Shown: positions 1 to 11,599 of the stretch, one piece after another
How the letters are laid out: every line of letters begins with the position of its first letter
How positions within the stretch are numbered: position 1 is the stretch's first letter
From: Epiperipatus broadwayi
Taxonomy: Eukaryota > Onychophora > Udeonychophora > Euonychophora > Peripatidae
DNA length: 64,000 bases
Reading direction: 5' to 3'
Assembly (NCBI GenBank): GCA_028023455.1
Contig: JAQFVV010006208.1
Span: forward strand, 7,610,963 to 7,674,962
Program-made: the position numbers and the translations under genes
Notes under the pieces: generated by a model
Database searches by the model: none
The model's input: the letters and a program-made list of their open reading frames with translations, nothing else
Told to the model about the DNA's origin: nothing

Positions 1-115
1 TGGCTAAGCATTTATCATAAAGCTTGTTGAGGAATTGGCAATCCTCATTGTTTATAACTTACAAGCTTAAGAGAATAGGGTCATGTGATCTATGACTCTT
101 ATTTTGACTATTTAA
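1..115 (+). repeat. Fragment related to HHR family C unit
   Basis: The words around cataaagcttgt and gtcatgtgatctatgact recur in the same order in the 36-kb tandem family (about 36480-36560). No ribozyme core is left in this piece. Confidence 0.45.
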
Positions 116-121
116 AAGATA

Positions 122-192
122 AACTCTTTTGAAAAGATATATTCATTCTATCTTTTCAAAAGTGGATTCATTCTATCTTTTCAAAAGACTTC
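122..192 (+). repeat. Short tandem repeat, about 21-bp unit
   Basis: Two to three copies of a unit containing ttcattctatcttttcaaaa. A second short duplication (gtgtagtgtg) lies at about 250-281. No gene is seen in 193-498. Confidence 0.6.
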
Positions 193-498
193 TATCTTGC
201 GTTTGGAAAAGAGAGTATTCCTCAAAAGTATTTATTAGGTTACAGCGCTTGTGTAGTGTGTACAGTGCATGTGTAGTGTGGGTGATCCAATGATTGTTAC
301 AGATACTGGAATAAAAAAATTACTTGAATATCATTGTTCATGTTTTCGACTTGAATATAAATTACTATAGCATTTGTTTCTCAATATCTAAGTAATAAAT
401 ATTTAGTTGAAAAAATATTTAATTAAAAAATGATTTAAATTATTACTATTTAGTGCCGGTGTAGCTGTTTAAATTAATTTGCCTTTTTTTATATTTAG

Positions 499-569
499 TC
501 TCAATCTAGATTTTGATAGAGTTATCAACAACCATGCACCAGGCCCATGTGAATTTGTTAAGGGAATTG
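499..569 (+). CDS. PON-like exon A (internal)
   Basis: An acceptor (tttatatttag) precedes 499 and a consensus donor gtaagt follows 569. After one nucleotide completing an upstream codon, the frame encodes a segment ending PCEFVKGI, which aligns with the NCNLVKGI region of PON1. The cysteine matches C42, which forms a disulfide with the C-terminal Cys in PON1. The exon ends one base into a codon, completed to Asp by the next exon. An earlier exon with the signal peptide/membrane anchor is expected upstream, outside the window or unrecognised in 1-498. Confidence 0.82.
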
Positions 570-744
570 GTAAGTACACAATTTAGCGTTTAAAATGATC
601 AAAATTGAAATGTCTCGTAGAAAAAAAAAATCATGTTAATTTAATAAATAACATAACGAAAGACCTTTTTTTTAATTGTAAAATTAAAGTAATTTTTAAA
701 TGGTCTACTGCAGGGCGATGCCCTTTGCAACATTTTCATCTATA

Positions 745-909
745 TCATCACATGATCACCATTTCTTATGCTTGCTCATAACTGTTATTAAAACAGGCAA
801 AACTCGCCATACAGTAGTGCCACTCAATGCAGGCCTTCTGGCAGGCATGCATTGATTACTCTGGCTTGCATTGAGTGGCACTACTGTTTGGAGAGTTTTG
901 CCTGTTTTA
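745..909. mobile_element. HHR family A, short inverted dimer without ribozyme
   Basis: Two arms of the family A 3' end (acaggcaaaact / agttttgcctgt; cagtagtgccac / gtggcactactg) face each other with a short centre. Flanks 732-744 and 910-922 are identical 13-mers (ATTTTCATCTATA), a target duplication. The ribozyme-bearing middle is deleted. Confidence 0.75.
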
Positions 910-1397
910 ATTTTCATCTATAGATGAATAGTGAAAGAGAAAGTATTATTCTTCAGGTTTGCCGATTATCGGATTGTAAAATTTGAACTCATTTTCATTT
1001 TGGTTTTACCCTCTAGCTAATAATAACCAGATATTCATTTATTGAATAACATTGGATAATTATCTGGATTGACTATGGTTCCTTTACTTGAAAGAAAAAA
1101 CACAAGTTCTGAATAGAACCTAGAAAATTTTTTTAATTTTATGCAGCTAGGATTCAAACTCATTCACATTTATGGTTAGACAATTTGCTACTTGTAGACG
1201 ACAAAACTTTTAGTGTAAAAATTTGTAAGATATCCTCGTTGGAGCACATAATTGTTTTTACAAAATTAACAATTAATCACCATATTAAATCCTAATTACC
1301 AAAATCACACTTTTCTTTATGTTTGCCGTAATGTCATATAAATACAATTTATACAAACTACAAACACTTTTTAGCAAACTTTATTTGTACATACACC

Positions 1398-1428
1398 TAC
1401 GTTTCGACTGACCTGCAATCTTCTTCAG
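1398..1428 (-). ncRNA. Hammerhead ribozyme core, family B
   Basis: On the minus strand CTGAAGA (1422-1428) is followed by a hairpin and GAAACGTA (1398-1405). Stem II pairs with one wobble. Only a minimal stem III is possible around ACGT and stem I is weak, so activity would probably need a dimer. Confidence 0.55.
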
Positions 1429-1868
1429 AGCTATGATATAATGAACAAAATAAAAAAACAACTATATAATAACACCAAATATAAAATATTAATTTTAAAA
1501 GAAGAATGAGTAAGAAAATAATAAATATGATTTAAAATTAAAAGAATTTTAGTTACTAATCATAAAGTTTAAGTTTATGAAGAATACAGATAATTAGTAG
1601 ATTGTTAATAATAATAAAATAGATAATATTTGGATTAATAGTTGTCCTTGAATGTATATATGTATAAAGTTAAGAATACACATGTATAATTTATATTTAT
1701 TTTTTATTTATGTAGTCCATTTTATTTTATATTAATTGTTTTTGATTATTTATTTCAGGTTTTTAATATATATATTTTATGTTGTTTTTAGTTTTTTTAT
1801 TGTTTAAAAATTTTTTTTATGGTGTTATTATATAGTTGTTTTTTTATTTTGTTCATTATATCATAGCT

Positions 1869-1898
1869 CTGAAGAAGACTGCAGGTCAGTCGAAACAT
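1869..1898 (+). ncRNA. Hammerhead ribozyme core, family B
   Basis: CTGAAGA at 1869-1875, stem II GACT/AGTC, then GAAAC at 1892-1896. Here the motif continues CAT rather than CGTA, so the predicted GUH cleavage site has decayed. Confidence 0.5.
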
Positions 1899-2102
1899 AG
1901 ATGTATGTATAAATAAAGTTTGCTAAAAAGTGTTTGAAGTTTGGATAAATTGTATTTAAATCCTAATCTTTGTTAATCTTAAAAAAATAATGCTCTCTTT
2001 TGGAAATCACATTTTCTAATTAATTTTTTTATTTTTATGTAATTATTTTTTATTTTGTGTGTTTTAATAAAAATAAATTATTGTAATAATTGCTTTGCAT
2101 AG

Positions 2103-2200
2103 TTTAATGCAAAGGTAATGTTAAACCGGAGCATAACATCTTCAGATCGATTTCACTTCTGCCAACTTCCTTTGAACTTTCAAGTAATAAAACCATCCAC
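2103..2200 (+). repeat. Possible SINE-like repeat
   Basis: The layout (aacatcttcagatcgattt, then tcaagtaataaaacc) recurs with changes at about 3590-3715, 8290-8390 and 24465-24560. All end in a form of 'tc-aagtaataaaacc'. The B-box-like gatcgattt suggests tRNA ancestry, but the copies are too diverged to be sure. Confidence 0.35.
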
Positions 2201-2842
2201 TATTATTACTACTGTAACTATTATAGCATACAGTAACTATTACTAAGTGAAAAGTTTATTCACAAACTATTAAAAGAAAATGTGACTAGTTTTCTGAATT
2301 GAAAAGTATCTTGTGGCCCCCCAAAATATCTGAATCCTTGGTTTAAAAATTGCATTGAGTATTCAATCAATTTTTAATCATATAAAATAGATTATACTTT
2401 ATAAAATAACCAATTAATTATGCAGGCATACTGCATCGAATTTTTACTATTGAAAAATGTTTCGGCTAAGTTTAATAATAAGTAACTTCAGCCATAAATT
2501 AAAATAATCATCACAAAGTGATGGTTAATGGAAATATAAATCTATTATTAATATTTGGTTCTTGATATTTATAGTTTTGAATGAACGAATTAGCAAAACT
2601 AGCAGAAAATATACGATTAGTTGCTTAGGAAGTCATGTGACATTTGAGAATGCAAGTGATCGTTGAGTACAATAATTCCATTCAATTGACCAAATTAAGA
2701 ATTAATTCAGGAACTTTTCGCTCTAGAATCCCCCCTCCCCCTATCTCTGCATTGACTGTATGGATAAAAGTGGTGGGTTTAAGTATTTTAAAATAGTTAT
2801 TTTTAATTTTTAACTTACGTTGCCTTTTATTTTATTTTTCAG

Positions 2843-2898
2843 ACTATGGCTCAGAAGACTTCACAATACTCTCTAATGGAGTTGCCCTCATAACCTCA
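2843..2898 (+). CDS. PON-like exon B
   Basis: A 56-nt exon between a polypyrimidine acceptor (tttttcag) and donor gtaagt. It encodes YGSEDFTILSNGVALITS, matching the GSED..ILPNGLAFISS stretch of PON1. The Glu and Asp of GSED correspond to E53 (catalytic calcium ligand) and D54 (structural calcium ligand), both present. It ends in phase 0. Confidence 0.88.
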
Positions 2899-3049
2899 GT
2901 AAGTTAACCTTTTTTTAAAAAAAAAAATAGTTGTATCATTTATGTAAAAATAAATTTAACTTTTCCTGTGAGCTTTTTTTTTTCCAGATTTCAACATCTT
3001 GCTAAATTATAATTTTCGCTTATGTTCCATTGTCAATATGTCCGCAAAT

Positions 3050-3350
3050 TGTAATGTCAATTGTAATGTTAATTGGCTGAGCACTTTTGAGAAGTTTTGT
3101 CTTCTTGTAATCATAGCAAGTGGATTGTATGAGCATGATAGAAAATGTATGCGCCAAAATTTAATTATATACAAAGTGGATTAGAGTCCACTTTTTAGAG
3201 AAAGAGAAGCATGCTTCCTTCTGGTTTATTGCATACCGTGTTATCACATACATTTCCTATTCTGCTCATACAACCCACTTGCTATGGTTATGAGAAGACA
3301 AAACTTCTAGAAAGCATTCAGCCGATTAATATTACAATTTGTACTTAGCT
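3050..3350. repeat. Foldback (inverted repeat) element
   Basis: Left arm about 3050-3155 and right arm about 3247-3350 are reverse complements (caagtggattgtatgagca versus tgctcatacaacccacttg). The centre holds a small palindrome (agtggattagagtccact). No convincing HHR core and no certain target duplication were seen. Confidence 0.6.
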
Positions 3351-3589
3351 TCACCATTGCCTGCGTTTTAGCACATTTAGACGTATTGCTTGTTTAATTG
3401 GGAAGCATACTTCTTATTCCATTATCAAATAAACCAATTTTAGTTTTAACATAATATTCATTGAATAAATTGTTTATAGGAAATACATAGATAAGAAAAA
3501 AATCCACTTTAAATTGTCATTATATATTACATAAATATTACTCGTCACATATTTAAACACTGATAACTAACAAAAAATGCCCTGTGTGA

Positions 3590-3720
3590 TTTAGTGCAGT
3601 CGTAGAATTTCAGATTCTAGAATGTAGGGTTCTTGGATTGATTCCACTTCTCACATCTTATACTCAAATGTCTTATGAATTCTTGAGTAGTAAAGCCGTT
3701 TGATTATTGTTTTCTTAGTA
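3590..3720 (+). repeat. Possible SINE-like repeat
   Basis: Contains ttcttggattgattccactt, a B-box-like stretch, then tcttgagtagtaaagccg, the same tail as the copies at 2.1, 8.3 and 24.5 kb. Confidence 0.35.
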
Positions 3721-3879
3721 ACAAAAAATTAAAAAGTGTTTGTCATGATTGCAAGTTTAAATAATTTTTGAAGATTCAAGATTTGAATTTGCACCTGGTC
3801 AAACTTATGATATTTTATAATTATAAATATGCGACTTTTTTTTCGTATTAAATAGTGAAGCTATAATTATATGAATAAT

Positions 3880-4475
3880 GTATAATAGGTCTGCTTAGCG
3901 CTTTCGAGATTTAATGTTGGAATCTCATACTCATAGCTTTGTGAATGAAGACTGTTGTGATTTATTGTACACGTATGCAAATGAGTTTGAATTTTTAATT
4001 AGTTAATCCATTGTTTGGAGAGAGCAAAGCATGCCTCTCTTCTATTAATGGCACTGATATCATTTGCTATGTAAAAAGCTTCTTTAACTTTTCTTTTGGC
4101 ATCACTCTTCTCTGTACAAATTATTTGGGCAGAACTGGGTTCGAATACATGGCCTGTAGCTGCTTGTTGGTTCCAGAATACTGATGTTCCTTCATTTTTA
4201 TTTTTAACCCTGTTGTATGCATACCTGTGTTGGGAAATTCTTGTATTAAGGTTAGCCCGAGTCTCATCGTAGTAAGATGCATGGCAGCCTAATTGAGGGC
4301 ATGCCATTTTATAAACCACATGAGGGACTTGATCTTTTTCTATTTTATCTTTTGAATTATTTATTAGTCGGTTAGTACTGGGAGGTGTTCTGAAGCTAAA
4401 TTTGAAATCGTTAGACAATTTTTTTGCAATATTTGAAGTTACATTAGGTATAAATGGAATTGTTAGGTATTTCAT
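3880..4475 (-). pseudogene. Penelope-like element, 3' part with GIY-YIG endonuclease
   Basis: An open frame of 158 codons (4475-3999) has the family order: VVYKMACPQLGC, then YYDETRANLNTRISQH, then a C-terminal KRKVKEAFYIANDISAINR. In PLEs this is the GIY-YIG endonuclease C-terminal to the reverse transcriptase. YIGET has become YYDET, and the conserved Arg and His of the alpha helix remain. No RT is found upstream, so the copy is 5'-truncated at the endonuclease. The 3' UTR has the gcgctttcgag word (3898-3908) shared with the PLE fragments at 29.8 and 43.2 kb. Not expected to be functional alone. Confidence 0.75.
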
Positions 4476-4479
4476 ATTA

Positions 4480-7400
4480 TACTAAAATGCTTCACTATCA
4501 TGTTACTTCCAAACTAGAGTCTCTTTGTGTGTCCGCTTTGTGATGCTGGTGGAGAGAGATAAATTAGATCGGTATCATCAGGATTGTTGATCATAAGTTG
4601 GTAGATCTGGAAAATAGGCAAACAGGGCAAAGTTCATGAGTGTTCCTGACTTATGTATCTTGCACATGATTGGACTTGAGGTACTTTTGCCTAAATGCTA
4701 GATCTTGTTATATGAACAGACAAAACTGACCAGTACAGGTTTTTTTTTTTTTTCCCCTATGCAGTCAATGTAACTAGATATCAGGTAACTGCAAAGATAT
4801 CAGGGGGAGCTACCGTTTTGTCCTTTAATTCGATTTTGTTAAAAAAAGTGGTAGTAGGGTTATTTGAAAAGGGATTAGAACAGAAGTGGCATCTTAAATG
4901 TTACTGAGTGAAGACAAGTAAATTAGAGGGAAAAACCTTTCTTTATGCTACTTATTAAGACAGTAGGAAAGGGGGTATTAGAATGTGTAGTTTGTTGGGA
5001 TAGTGTTTCTAAGAAACTGCAGCGGAGCAGAATATGAAGTGTTCAGTAGTTATTTCATTTTGTTTCACAACTCACGGGTAATATCTGAATTGGCAAAATA
5101 TTCTTTTAGCTAGGAAATATATTAGTGGGAAGTGTTTTAAGACTGGTTTTAGTCAGGATATCTGCATATTTAAACTTTAGATATCATTGTTTGAATTTTT
5201 TGTATTACCTGTGTATTAGAAAGATAAAGAATTGCATATGTGTCCTAGTATTTAATTTTTCACGGAAACAATAAAGAATTTTTTTTATATATTAGCCTAT
5301 TTCTTTCAGTAACTAGGAAATAAAATTGTTATTGATGAGAGGCGGGTATCTGTGGAATTGACTAATAATGTGTCTATGATTTGAGGATAAATCTCATAAA
5401 ATTTGTGAAGAATGTTGATTGATTTCTGAACGTAGAATATGAAAATTGAATATATGATAGACCATTGTTTTTGGCACAGTTGTGCATCTTTTTCATCGAA
5501 ATGGCTACAATTTTTTTTATTATAAATGAAGGTATTGGAGAATTTAATATTAGGAATACAATATGTTATTTTGAGAAATATATTAAGCAAAAAAGTCAGG
5601 AAGATTTGGGCATGTATGGATAAATAGGATTTATAAAAAGCATGAGTTAGCGAGCTAAATTTGAATAAATTCATGGAAAAGTGGATAGAGAAGCCAAGAA
5701 ATTTAGATGTTCCTGTGAATGTAGAAGGGATGAATTTACCTGGCATAATTTTCCATATGCACAATTTATCATTGTTTATTAAATAATTTGGAAATAATTG
5801 AAGAAAAAATTTTTTGATTAGTAATAAGATGATGATGATGTCATAAATATATAAAATAAACAGCCACTCAAAAGTGAAAATAAACAGCCACTCAAAAGTG
5901 AGTATGGTCATTCTACCCCCCCCCCCCAGGGAAGGGGGGGGGGATTATTCTAGAAATAAGTTTTGCGATGACTACACAAACCAATCTGTAAACCATAAAT
6001 ATGTTTACATATTGAACATGCTGGTTCATTTTTCTGTTTATTGATATTTTACAATGTCATCCTTTAGTTTCATCAGCAAAAAAACTTTTCTTTCTGAAAT
6101 ACTTCAACACCATGTCTAATAGCAACCATCCAATGTATTCTATTCTCTGCCATATCTTCTAATGGAAACAATTGACATTGCACTTTTTTAGAATGTCTTT
6201 GAGCTACTCCTTATAATGCAGATGAAGTCTATCTCTCCTAGGAAACCCAGCTCACTTTCATTATAAAATACCCTTTTAGGAAGTCTCATTGTTCATTCAT
6301 TTTATACGTCCAATCCAATGAATGAAGGTGTGACTTTTTACAATAGTGGACCCAATAGTATCTCACATCCAGCAAACTGAATTTACAATCTTACCATTAT
6401 ATTTTTAAAGTTTTATGAAGCATTCTTAAATAAAACTTTTTTAAAGTTTTATATTGTGCCAATAGGGCTACCAACCTACTAAACCTGTCCCTATCATTGC
6501 TTTCTTAATTTTCGGGGACTAGAGCTAAAAAAAAAAGGGTAAGAATAAAGGAATATTGGAGTCAGAAATGTAGTGCAGGTAGCTAAAGGATGAAAATATT
6601 GTTGCACAAACACACATCCATTGACACAGTTATTGTAAGGAGATGTCCAATGGCACGAGAAAAGACTGTTGGTACTAAAAACAGTATCTAGTCTTTGATG
6701 AACCAACATCCTATCCTACAAGGCAGCAGGAACTTTTAATTGGACATTGTATTTGATTTGTACAGTTGGATTTCGTATCTAAAGAGCATTCTACTCTCTG
6801 CCACCTATGGAGTCCATCAGTATCCGGAGTGCAGCATTTAACAACAATGTCATATATATAAGCAATACAATTTATTGAATCATTTAGAAAGAGAATAGGT
6901 ATGTCAGGTAATTTATATTGTACGCGTTTTAAGACGTAATGTAGTTGAACGATTTTTGCAGTATTGAATTATGCAGGACAGAATGTAGGGAAACTTTGTC
7001 ATTTGAATTGATATGAATTTGACTATTTATGAGTTAATTTCTTAATAAAGAAATGCAATTGAAATGTTATAATCTTGTAATAGTCGGAGAAGTTTAGGGA
7101 TGGATATTGAGGCAACGGCAATATCAAGTTGCATAGCAACAGATGCTGGTACTTTACATTTCTTGATATGTTTTTTTATTGTTTTTAAAAAAATTTAATG
7201 TGTTATGAGATGCAAGTTTTTTTTTTTGACCAATTGAAATTTGATTAAGAATTATAGGTTGCACTTTATTCTTTATTGATGATTGGATAATTTTGGAAGC
7301 GAGTCTTAAGTTTTTGAGTGAGGAAGGGAGAATCTGGTTTTATTTTAAGAGCATTATCGAAACTAAATATAATTCAGTTGCTTCAGAGAAATTATTTATT

Positions 7401-7839
7401 TGATTATAAATGGTTGATGATAAAGTACTTCAGATGTGAAAAATAAAAATGTGGGTATAGCATGCATTTTTGGATATGTAGAATTAAAGAGAATTCCCTA
7501 CATTGATAATCTTCTATTTTGAATTGCTCAGAACATATATTATAAAAGAAAAATGAGAATTTAGTTAAGGGTGAGTTTGAAATTTTTTTTTTATATATAT
7601 GATAGATCGGGGGAATTATCTTTATCTATGATTAACTTGGAATCTACTATTATTGCTGAAAACGTTACATTTTTAGCTTTGTAATCAGGAAACCAGTGGC
7701 TATAACCCTCCGACCAGTTATATGAATTAGAAAAGGGTATTTTTTATTTTTTTATTGACCAATAATTCTGCTAGTATCTGTTAATTCTTCAGTGGTGATC
7801 TGATGATATGTGTACGAAATTAAAATGAAGGATGTATTT
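4480..7839. other. Intronic DNA, no gene recognised
   Basis: No exon, RNA gene or transposon family was recognised. A 201-codon open frame on the minus strand (5306-5911) is low-complexity and aromatic-rich with no domain. A duplicated 24-bp unit (cagccactcaaaagtga) lies at about 5853-5900, followed by facing C and G runs. Confidence 0.5.
5916..5943. repeat. C12/G10 facing homopolymer runs
   Basis: Twelve C (5916-5927), a short AGGGAA spacer and ten G (5934-5943). The runs can fold into a GC hairpin in an AT-rich context. Confidence 0.8.
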
Positions 7840-7840
7840 T

Positions 7841-8158
7841 TATAGTGGTCTATTTCCATCATCTAATATGTGTGTTGAATGTCTTTAGAAAAGTTTAATT
7901 TTATTTAAATATTCCAAATACATTCAATTGGTAGTAATATCACAGCAAACAGGTTATTATATGCACACGTTTCGAGAGGTATTATTCTCCCCTCTTCTTC
8001 AGGTGTTGCTGGCCTGACCAGTGACAATACCAGCATGGGATTTGAACCTGGATCTTTAGATTCTTGATTATTGAATTTTAAGGTAATGCTCTAATCAACT
8101 GAGCCATCTTGCTTAAAGACATTCAGCACACATATTAAATGATGGAAATAGTCCAATA
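7841..8158 (-). mobile_element. HHR family E: tRNA-derived SINE joined to an HHR-like core
   Basis: Read on the minus strand: an A box (tggctcagttgattagagc, about 8088-8106), a B box (ggttcaaatcccat, about 8036-8049), then about 30 bp on CTGAAGA, a stem-loop and GAAAC (about 7967-8003). The two ends are inverted repeats of about 40 bp (ctatttccatcat / atgatggaaatag). The copy at 48.2-48.7 kb shares the HHR and the end words. It is too broken for a working tRNA. Confidence 0.6.
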
Positions 8159-8289
8159 TAAAAAATACAACTAGAACATCATCATCACAAACCTTCAGGA
8201 AAACACTAGAATGAAAGATGTCTATTTCTTTTAGCAGCCTTATGGGAAGTTTATTTTTGACATGGGTAACGATTGGTTATAGATATACC

Positions 8290-8398
8290 CTGCACAGTTT
8301 GGCACAGTTGGTAGAGCTTACAACTTGGGTTCGGGAGGTCTCAGGATTGATTTTGGTGCTCGAACTTCTGAGTAATAAAGCAAAATACATTTTTACTT
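8290..8398 (+). repeat. tRNA-like SINE fragment
   Basis: tggcacagttggtagagctt matches a Pol III A box; a weak B box follows in aggattgattttgg. It ends cttctgagtaataaagc like the other possible SINE copies. Confidence 0.4.
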
Positions 8399-8504
8399 TC
8401 TAATTTTTTATAGAAAGATATAGTATTAATGAAAAAAAATCATGCTTGTAGCGGGTCAAAGAAACAATGTTAATTTTATAGATACATATATAAATTTCAG
8501 AATA

Positions 8505-8668
8505 GAAGCTCCTCACTGACGAAGGCCACAAACCAGAAACTGGTCTGGGGATATTGGATGAGTAGGCACTAGATGGGGATTTTATGCACAAGCCTTCTGG
8601 CATCCATTGATTACTCTGGTTGGCACAGGGTGGCACTACTATATGGTGAGTTTTGTGTGTTTAATAGA
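8505..8668 (+). mobile_element. HHR family A, single plus-strand arm
   Basis: One arm running from just before the ribozyme through the family 3' end (ggcactactatatgg, agttttg). Similarity begins within a few bases of the ribozyme's 5' strand, unlike the inverted copies elsewhere. Confidence 0.65.
8510..8551 (+). ncRNA. Hammerhead ribozyme, family A
   Basis: Core CTGACGA 8516-8522 and GAAA 8536-8539. Stem III is AC/GT with loop TG. The predicted cut is after C8545 (GTC). Stem I (tcctca / tgggga) pairs fully. Stem II has a changed base (ACC for GCC), leaving two pairs plus a mismatch. Confidence 0.6.
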
Positions 8669-10940
8669 CAGTTTCTGGAGAGAAGGATTTCAGAAAAATT
8701 TCTCATAATTTTATTAAAATGCTAAATAGGATGAGATTGGATATTGTGCCGCTATTTAACAAGTGTCACGTTTCTTAATTTTTAAGAAAAATTAAATAAG
8801 TCGTTTAAAGATTTTTTTTAAAAACAAAAATTAAAAAAAAACAAAACAAAAATACTGCGGAATTAGTTATTAAGAAAAGACTTTTGTTAAAAGAAAATAC
8901 AGCTAACCTCGGGGGGGGGGGGATTAAATGCGTCATTCTTAGACAAAGAAAAATAGGAAAGCTATTAAAAGGGGGATGGGGAAAATGATATCATTAAGTA
9001 AAGTTTAAGAATAAGAAAAATCTTTTATATGAAATTAAAAATACTCTCTTTTACTTTAATTTAAAGAAATGAAAAATATATGGGTCAAAGTTAATGTAAT
9101 TACGCAAAGAAATGAAAATATATGTATGTGTAAAAAAAAAGAGTTAATTTTAAAGATACATTTAAATGTGTATATATGTGCGTATAAAAGTAAGATTGAA
9201 TTAAAAGAAAATAAAGTTTGTAACATAAAAAATCAAGTTAAATTCAAAGATGGCTACAAATAAACAATGGGAATAATTTAAAAGTTAGATCTTATCCTAC
9301 GTAAATTAATCTAATAAGGAATGTGAACAAATAATGGGAATTTAATTAATGAATTTAATCAAAAAAAATGTTAATCAAGCTGAACAATAAGAGTAATAGT
9401 ATATAAATAGGTCCAGAAAAAAGGTCATCATCAGATCAGATAATTTTTGAGCAGTGTTATTCCAGTGAGCACAAATAAATTTTATTTTGAGAACGCCAAG
9501 AAAAAACATGCGTTGCTAATAAGAAGAAGTATGCCACTGTACTCCAGTCTCTGATCGCCCTAGAATATATGAAGGCCCCTAATTAGCCACAATGAATGTC
9601 TAACAACCTGAGCCATTCGAACATTTGTCTGCCGGACTGAAATGCAGGAAGGAAACACTTTTGTCAACAATCTAAATTCCAAGCGGTTGGTATAACCCAC
9701 ATCATACAGGAAGAAGCAGCCGTATATCCAGAGAAACGTTTAAAAATCCTATAGATAACAGTAATTTTTTTTTTTTTTATTATTCACATTGTGTCATTAG
9801 TATATTATTGTAGCCATTGCCATCTTTGAAATATCCATAGTTAACAGAACTGAACTCTTAACTAGCATAAAAGAACACTATTTATGTGCAGTTAGTGTAA
9901 GCAGCAAATATTCCCAGAACTTTCCCAATCATACAAACAAATAACTTATGGAAAATGTGTGTGCATGATATAATGTTGTAATGCTTACGTTTATTTAATG
10001 TTTTATGTTATTATTGTGTATGTGCCCGAAATCTTATGCAATTATAATTTTATTCAAGAAAGAAATGAATTAGTTCTCTAATCAAATTTAAAGTATTTAA
10101 AATAAATTATTTTTGGAAATTGGTATTTGTCAGTTAATTCTTTTACTCATATCACAAATTAAAGCAGTTTATTATATTTGTTTTCTGTTGAGCTAGTTGG
10201 GATATTCAGGTGCTGAGTTAGTAGCTGTCATCCAGGGTATGTTAGTTACTTCTTGTAATTAACTGGTGCCTGAAGTTTACTTCAAAACAAATAAAATACT
10301 TTGAATGACAGGGTTTGACTTCAGCAGTCGAGAAGTTCTGTAACCTGGAAATATGACTATATCTGGTGTAACCTCAGTCTGGCTATAGGTACCTCTGGTA
10401 TTGTGCTTCTCTGCCTGAGGGATTAGGTGCTATAATATTTAAATTGCAGCTGGAGTAGATCGAATTTATAATAAATAATTGTATAGTATTTTATATACAA
10501 AGGAAGGCAACAATTTGTTTATAATGTTTTCACAATTTTATTTTTTATTAAAAAGTAAATTTATTATAGCTATTTTATTGGAGAGTAAAGAATTACCGTT
10601 CTCTCATATATATTTTTTTATTCGATCTTCTTATACCTGGTTCAATATTTAAGGTTAATGTAATAGTGAGAGAAAAGATGAGCAGAAAAGGAGACAGGGA
10701 ATCAAAATAAGAATTAATATAAAAGTATAATGTAAGTGAATAAAATAAGATATCAATTAATGAAAAGTATTTTTTTATGTAAAATGATATGGAGTTAGAA
10801 GAGAAAAATTCTTTGACTTTCATAAGATATGTATAAATTAAGTGCAGGAATTATTGTGGAAATTATAGTAAGATGGATTGAAATCCTCTTATTATTATTA
10901 AATAGTATGAATTTAAGGTATGGCATTATTTATATAGTTA
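8669..10940. other. Intronic DNA with a possible LTR-like promoter
   Basis: At about 9400-9412 tatataaataggtc resembles a TATA box. An AATAAA lies about 70 bp further on (9473), followed by a more GC-balanced 300 bp. That spacing is typical of an LTR U3-R-U5, but no LTR ends, PBS or gag/pol were seen. The rest has no recognised gene. An 11-G run lies near 8921. Confidence 0.3.
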
Positions 10941-10944
10941 TGTA

Positions 10945-11095
10945 TTTTATTTTGTTCATTATATCATAGCTCTGAAGAAGACTGCAGGACAGTCGAAACG
11001 TAAGATTGTGTTTGCATATATGTACATAAAAAGGTTTTTTTTTGCTAAAAAGTGTTCAAAGTAGAGTGGATAAATTACATTTATGTATTAAAGAT
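10945..11095 (+). mobile_element. HHR family B, single arm
   Basis: Shares with 1.9 and 26.9 kb the order: ttcattatatcatagct, HHR core, then gctaaaaagtgtt and a stretch like ggataaattacattta. No inverted partner is seen upstream. Confidence 0.65.
10972..11001 (+). ncRNA. Hammerhead ribozyme core, family B
   Basis: CTGAAGA 10972-10978, stem II GACT/AGTC (loop GCAGGAC), then GAAACGTA. GTA could be the cleavage triplet. ACGT is self-complementary, so stem III could form between two copies. Stem I has at most a few pairs. Confidence 0.55.
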
Positions 11096-11471
11096 AGTTT
11101 ATTACAGAACTAAAAACCAATTAAGTTCGAAGTGAAACTTTGATGAAAGAGAGTCGTAAAATATATATGACGATCTGCATATAGAATTTGAAACTGTTTT
11201 ATTGGAGAAGCTTGGTAAACTAAAAAGCATATTACTCTTCCATCAGGGAGATTTGAAGAAGAAGAGAAGAAATATGAATAAAAATAACGATGCAGATTTT
11301 CAGTAGACTTAATTAAATGTCATTTTTTTGAATGTTGTGATATTTGAGGAATATTGTTTAATCCAACTGCTAATGGCATGAAGCTGTGCTTTGGAGGCAA
11401 GACCCCTTATATTGTTAACAATGATACTTATATCAGTACTTCATGTGCAAAGCAAAAACACATTAAAGTGT

Positions 11472-11590
11472 CTTGATCAAGCGTTGGTAGCCGAGAGGTT
11501 ACTGCAGCTGCCTTGCAAGCAAGCAGTTGTTTGCAGGCAGTTGTTGCGGGTTTGCTTCCTGGCCGATGCTTTGACATATGGAAAAAAAAA
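11472..11590 (+). repeat. tRNA-derived SINE
   Basis: An A box-like tggtagccgagaggtt and B box-like gcgggtttgcttcctgg are followed by gatgctttgacatatgg and a poly-A run. Same family as 26256-26364. Flanks share an imperfect agtgtcttg / agtgtctcttg. Confidence 0.6.
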
Positions 11591-11599
11591 GTGTCTCTT

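Larger units (their letters stand above)
1297..1955. mobile_element. HHR family B inverted dimer (Penelope-LTR-like arms)
   Basis: Arms of about 110 bp at each end are reverse complements, each with an HHR core (minus about 1398-1428, plus 1869-1898). The flanks carry the 12-bp duplication TTAAATCCTAAT at 1285-1296 and 1956-1967. The interior is low-complexity AT with no ORF. Outward words such as gctaaaaagtgtt recur in the copies at 11.0 and 26.9 kb. Confidence 0.75.

Noticed and set aside
745-909. Family A elements as ordinary DNA-transposon MITEs
   Set aside because: Inverted ends suggested this, but duplications of 11-14 bp of variable length and sequence, plus ribozyme cores and tandem dimers, fit a retroelement better.
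5306-5911. 201-codon open frame on the minus strand as a gene
   Set aside because: Low-complexity aromatic/isoleucine-rich reading of AT-rich DNA, an internal sequence duplication, no domain or splice context.
8020-8110. Functional tRNA gene on the minus strand
   Set aside because: A and B boxes are present, but the anticodon and acceptor stems do not pair and the sequence is embedded in a repeat; a SINE-like origin is more likely.
8400-8636. 78-codon minus-strand frame as a protein (similar to 46744-46941)
   Set aside because: Both are readings through the family A ribozyme repeat (QSNQWMPEGLCIKSPSS); the similarity is explained by the repeat DNA.
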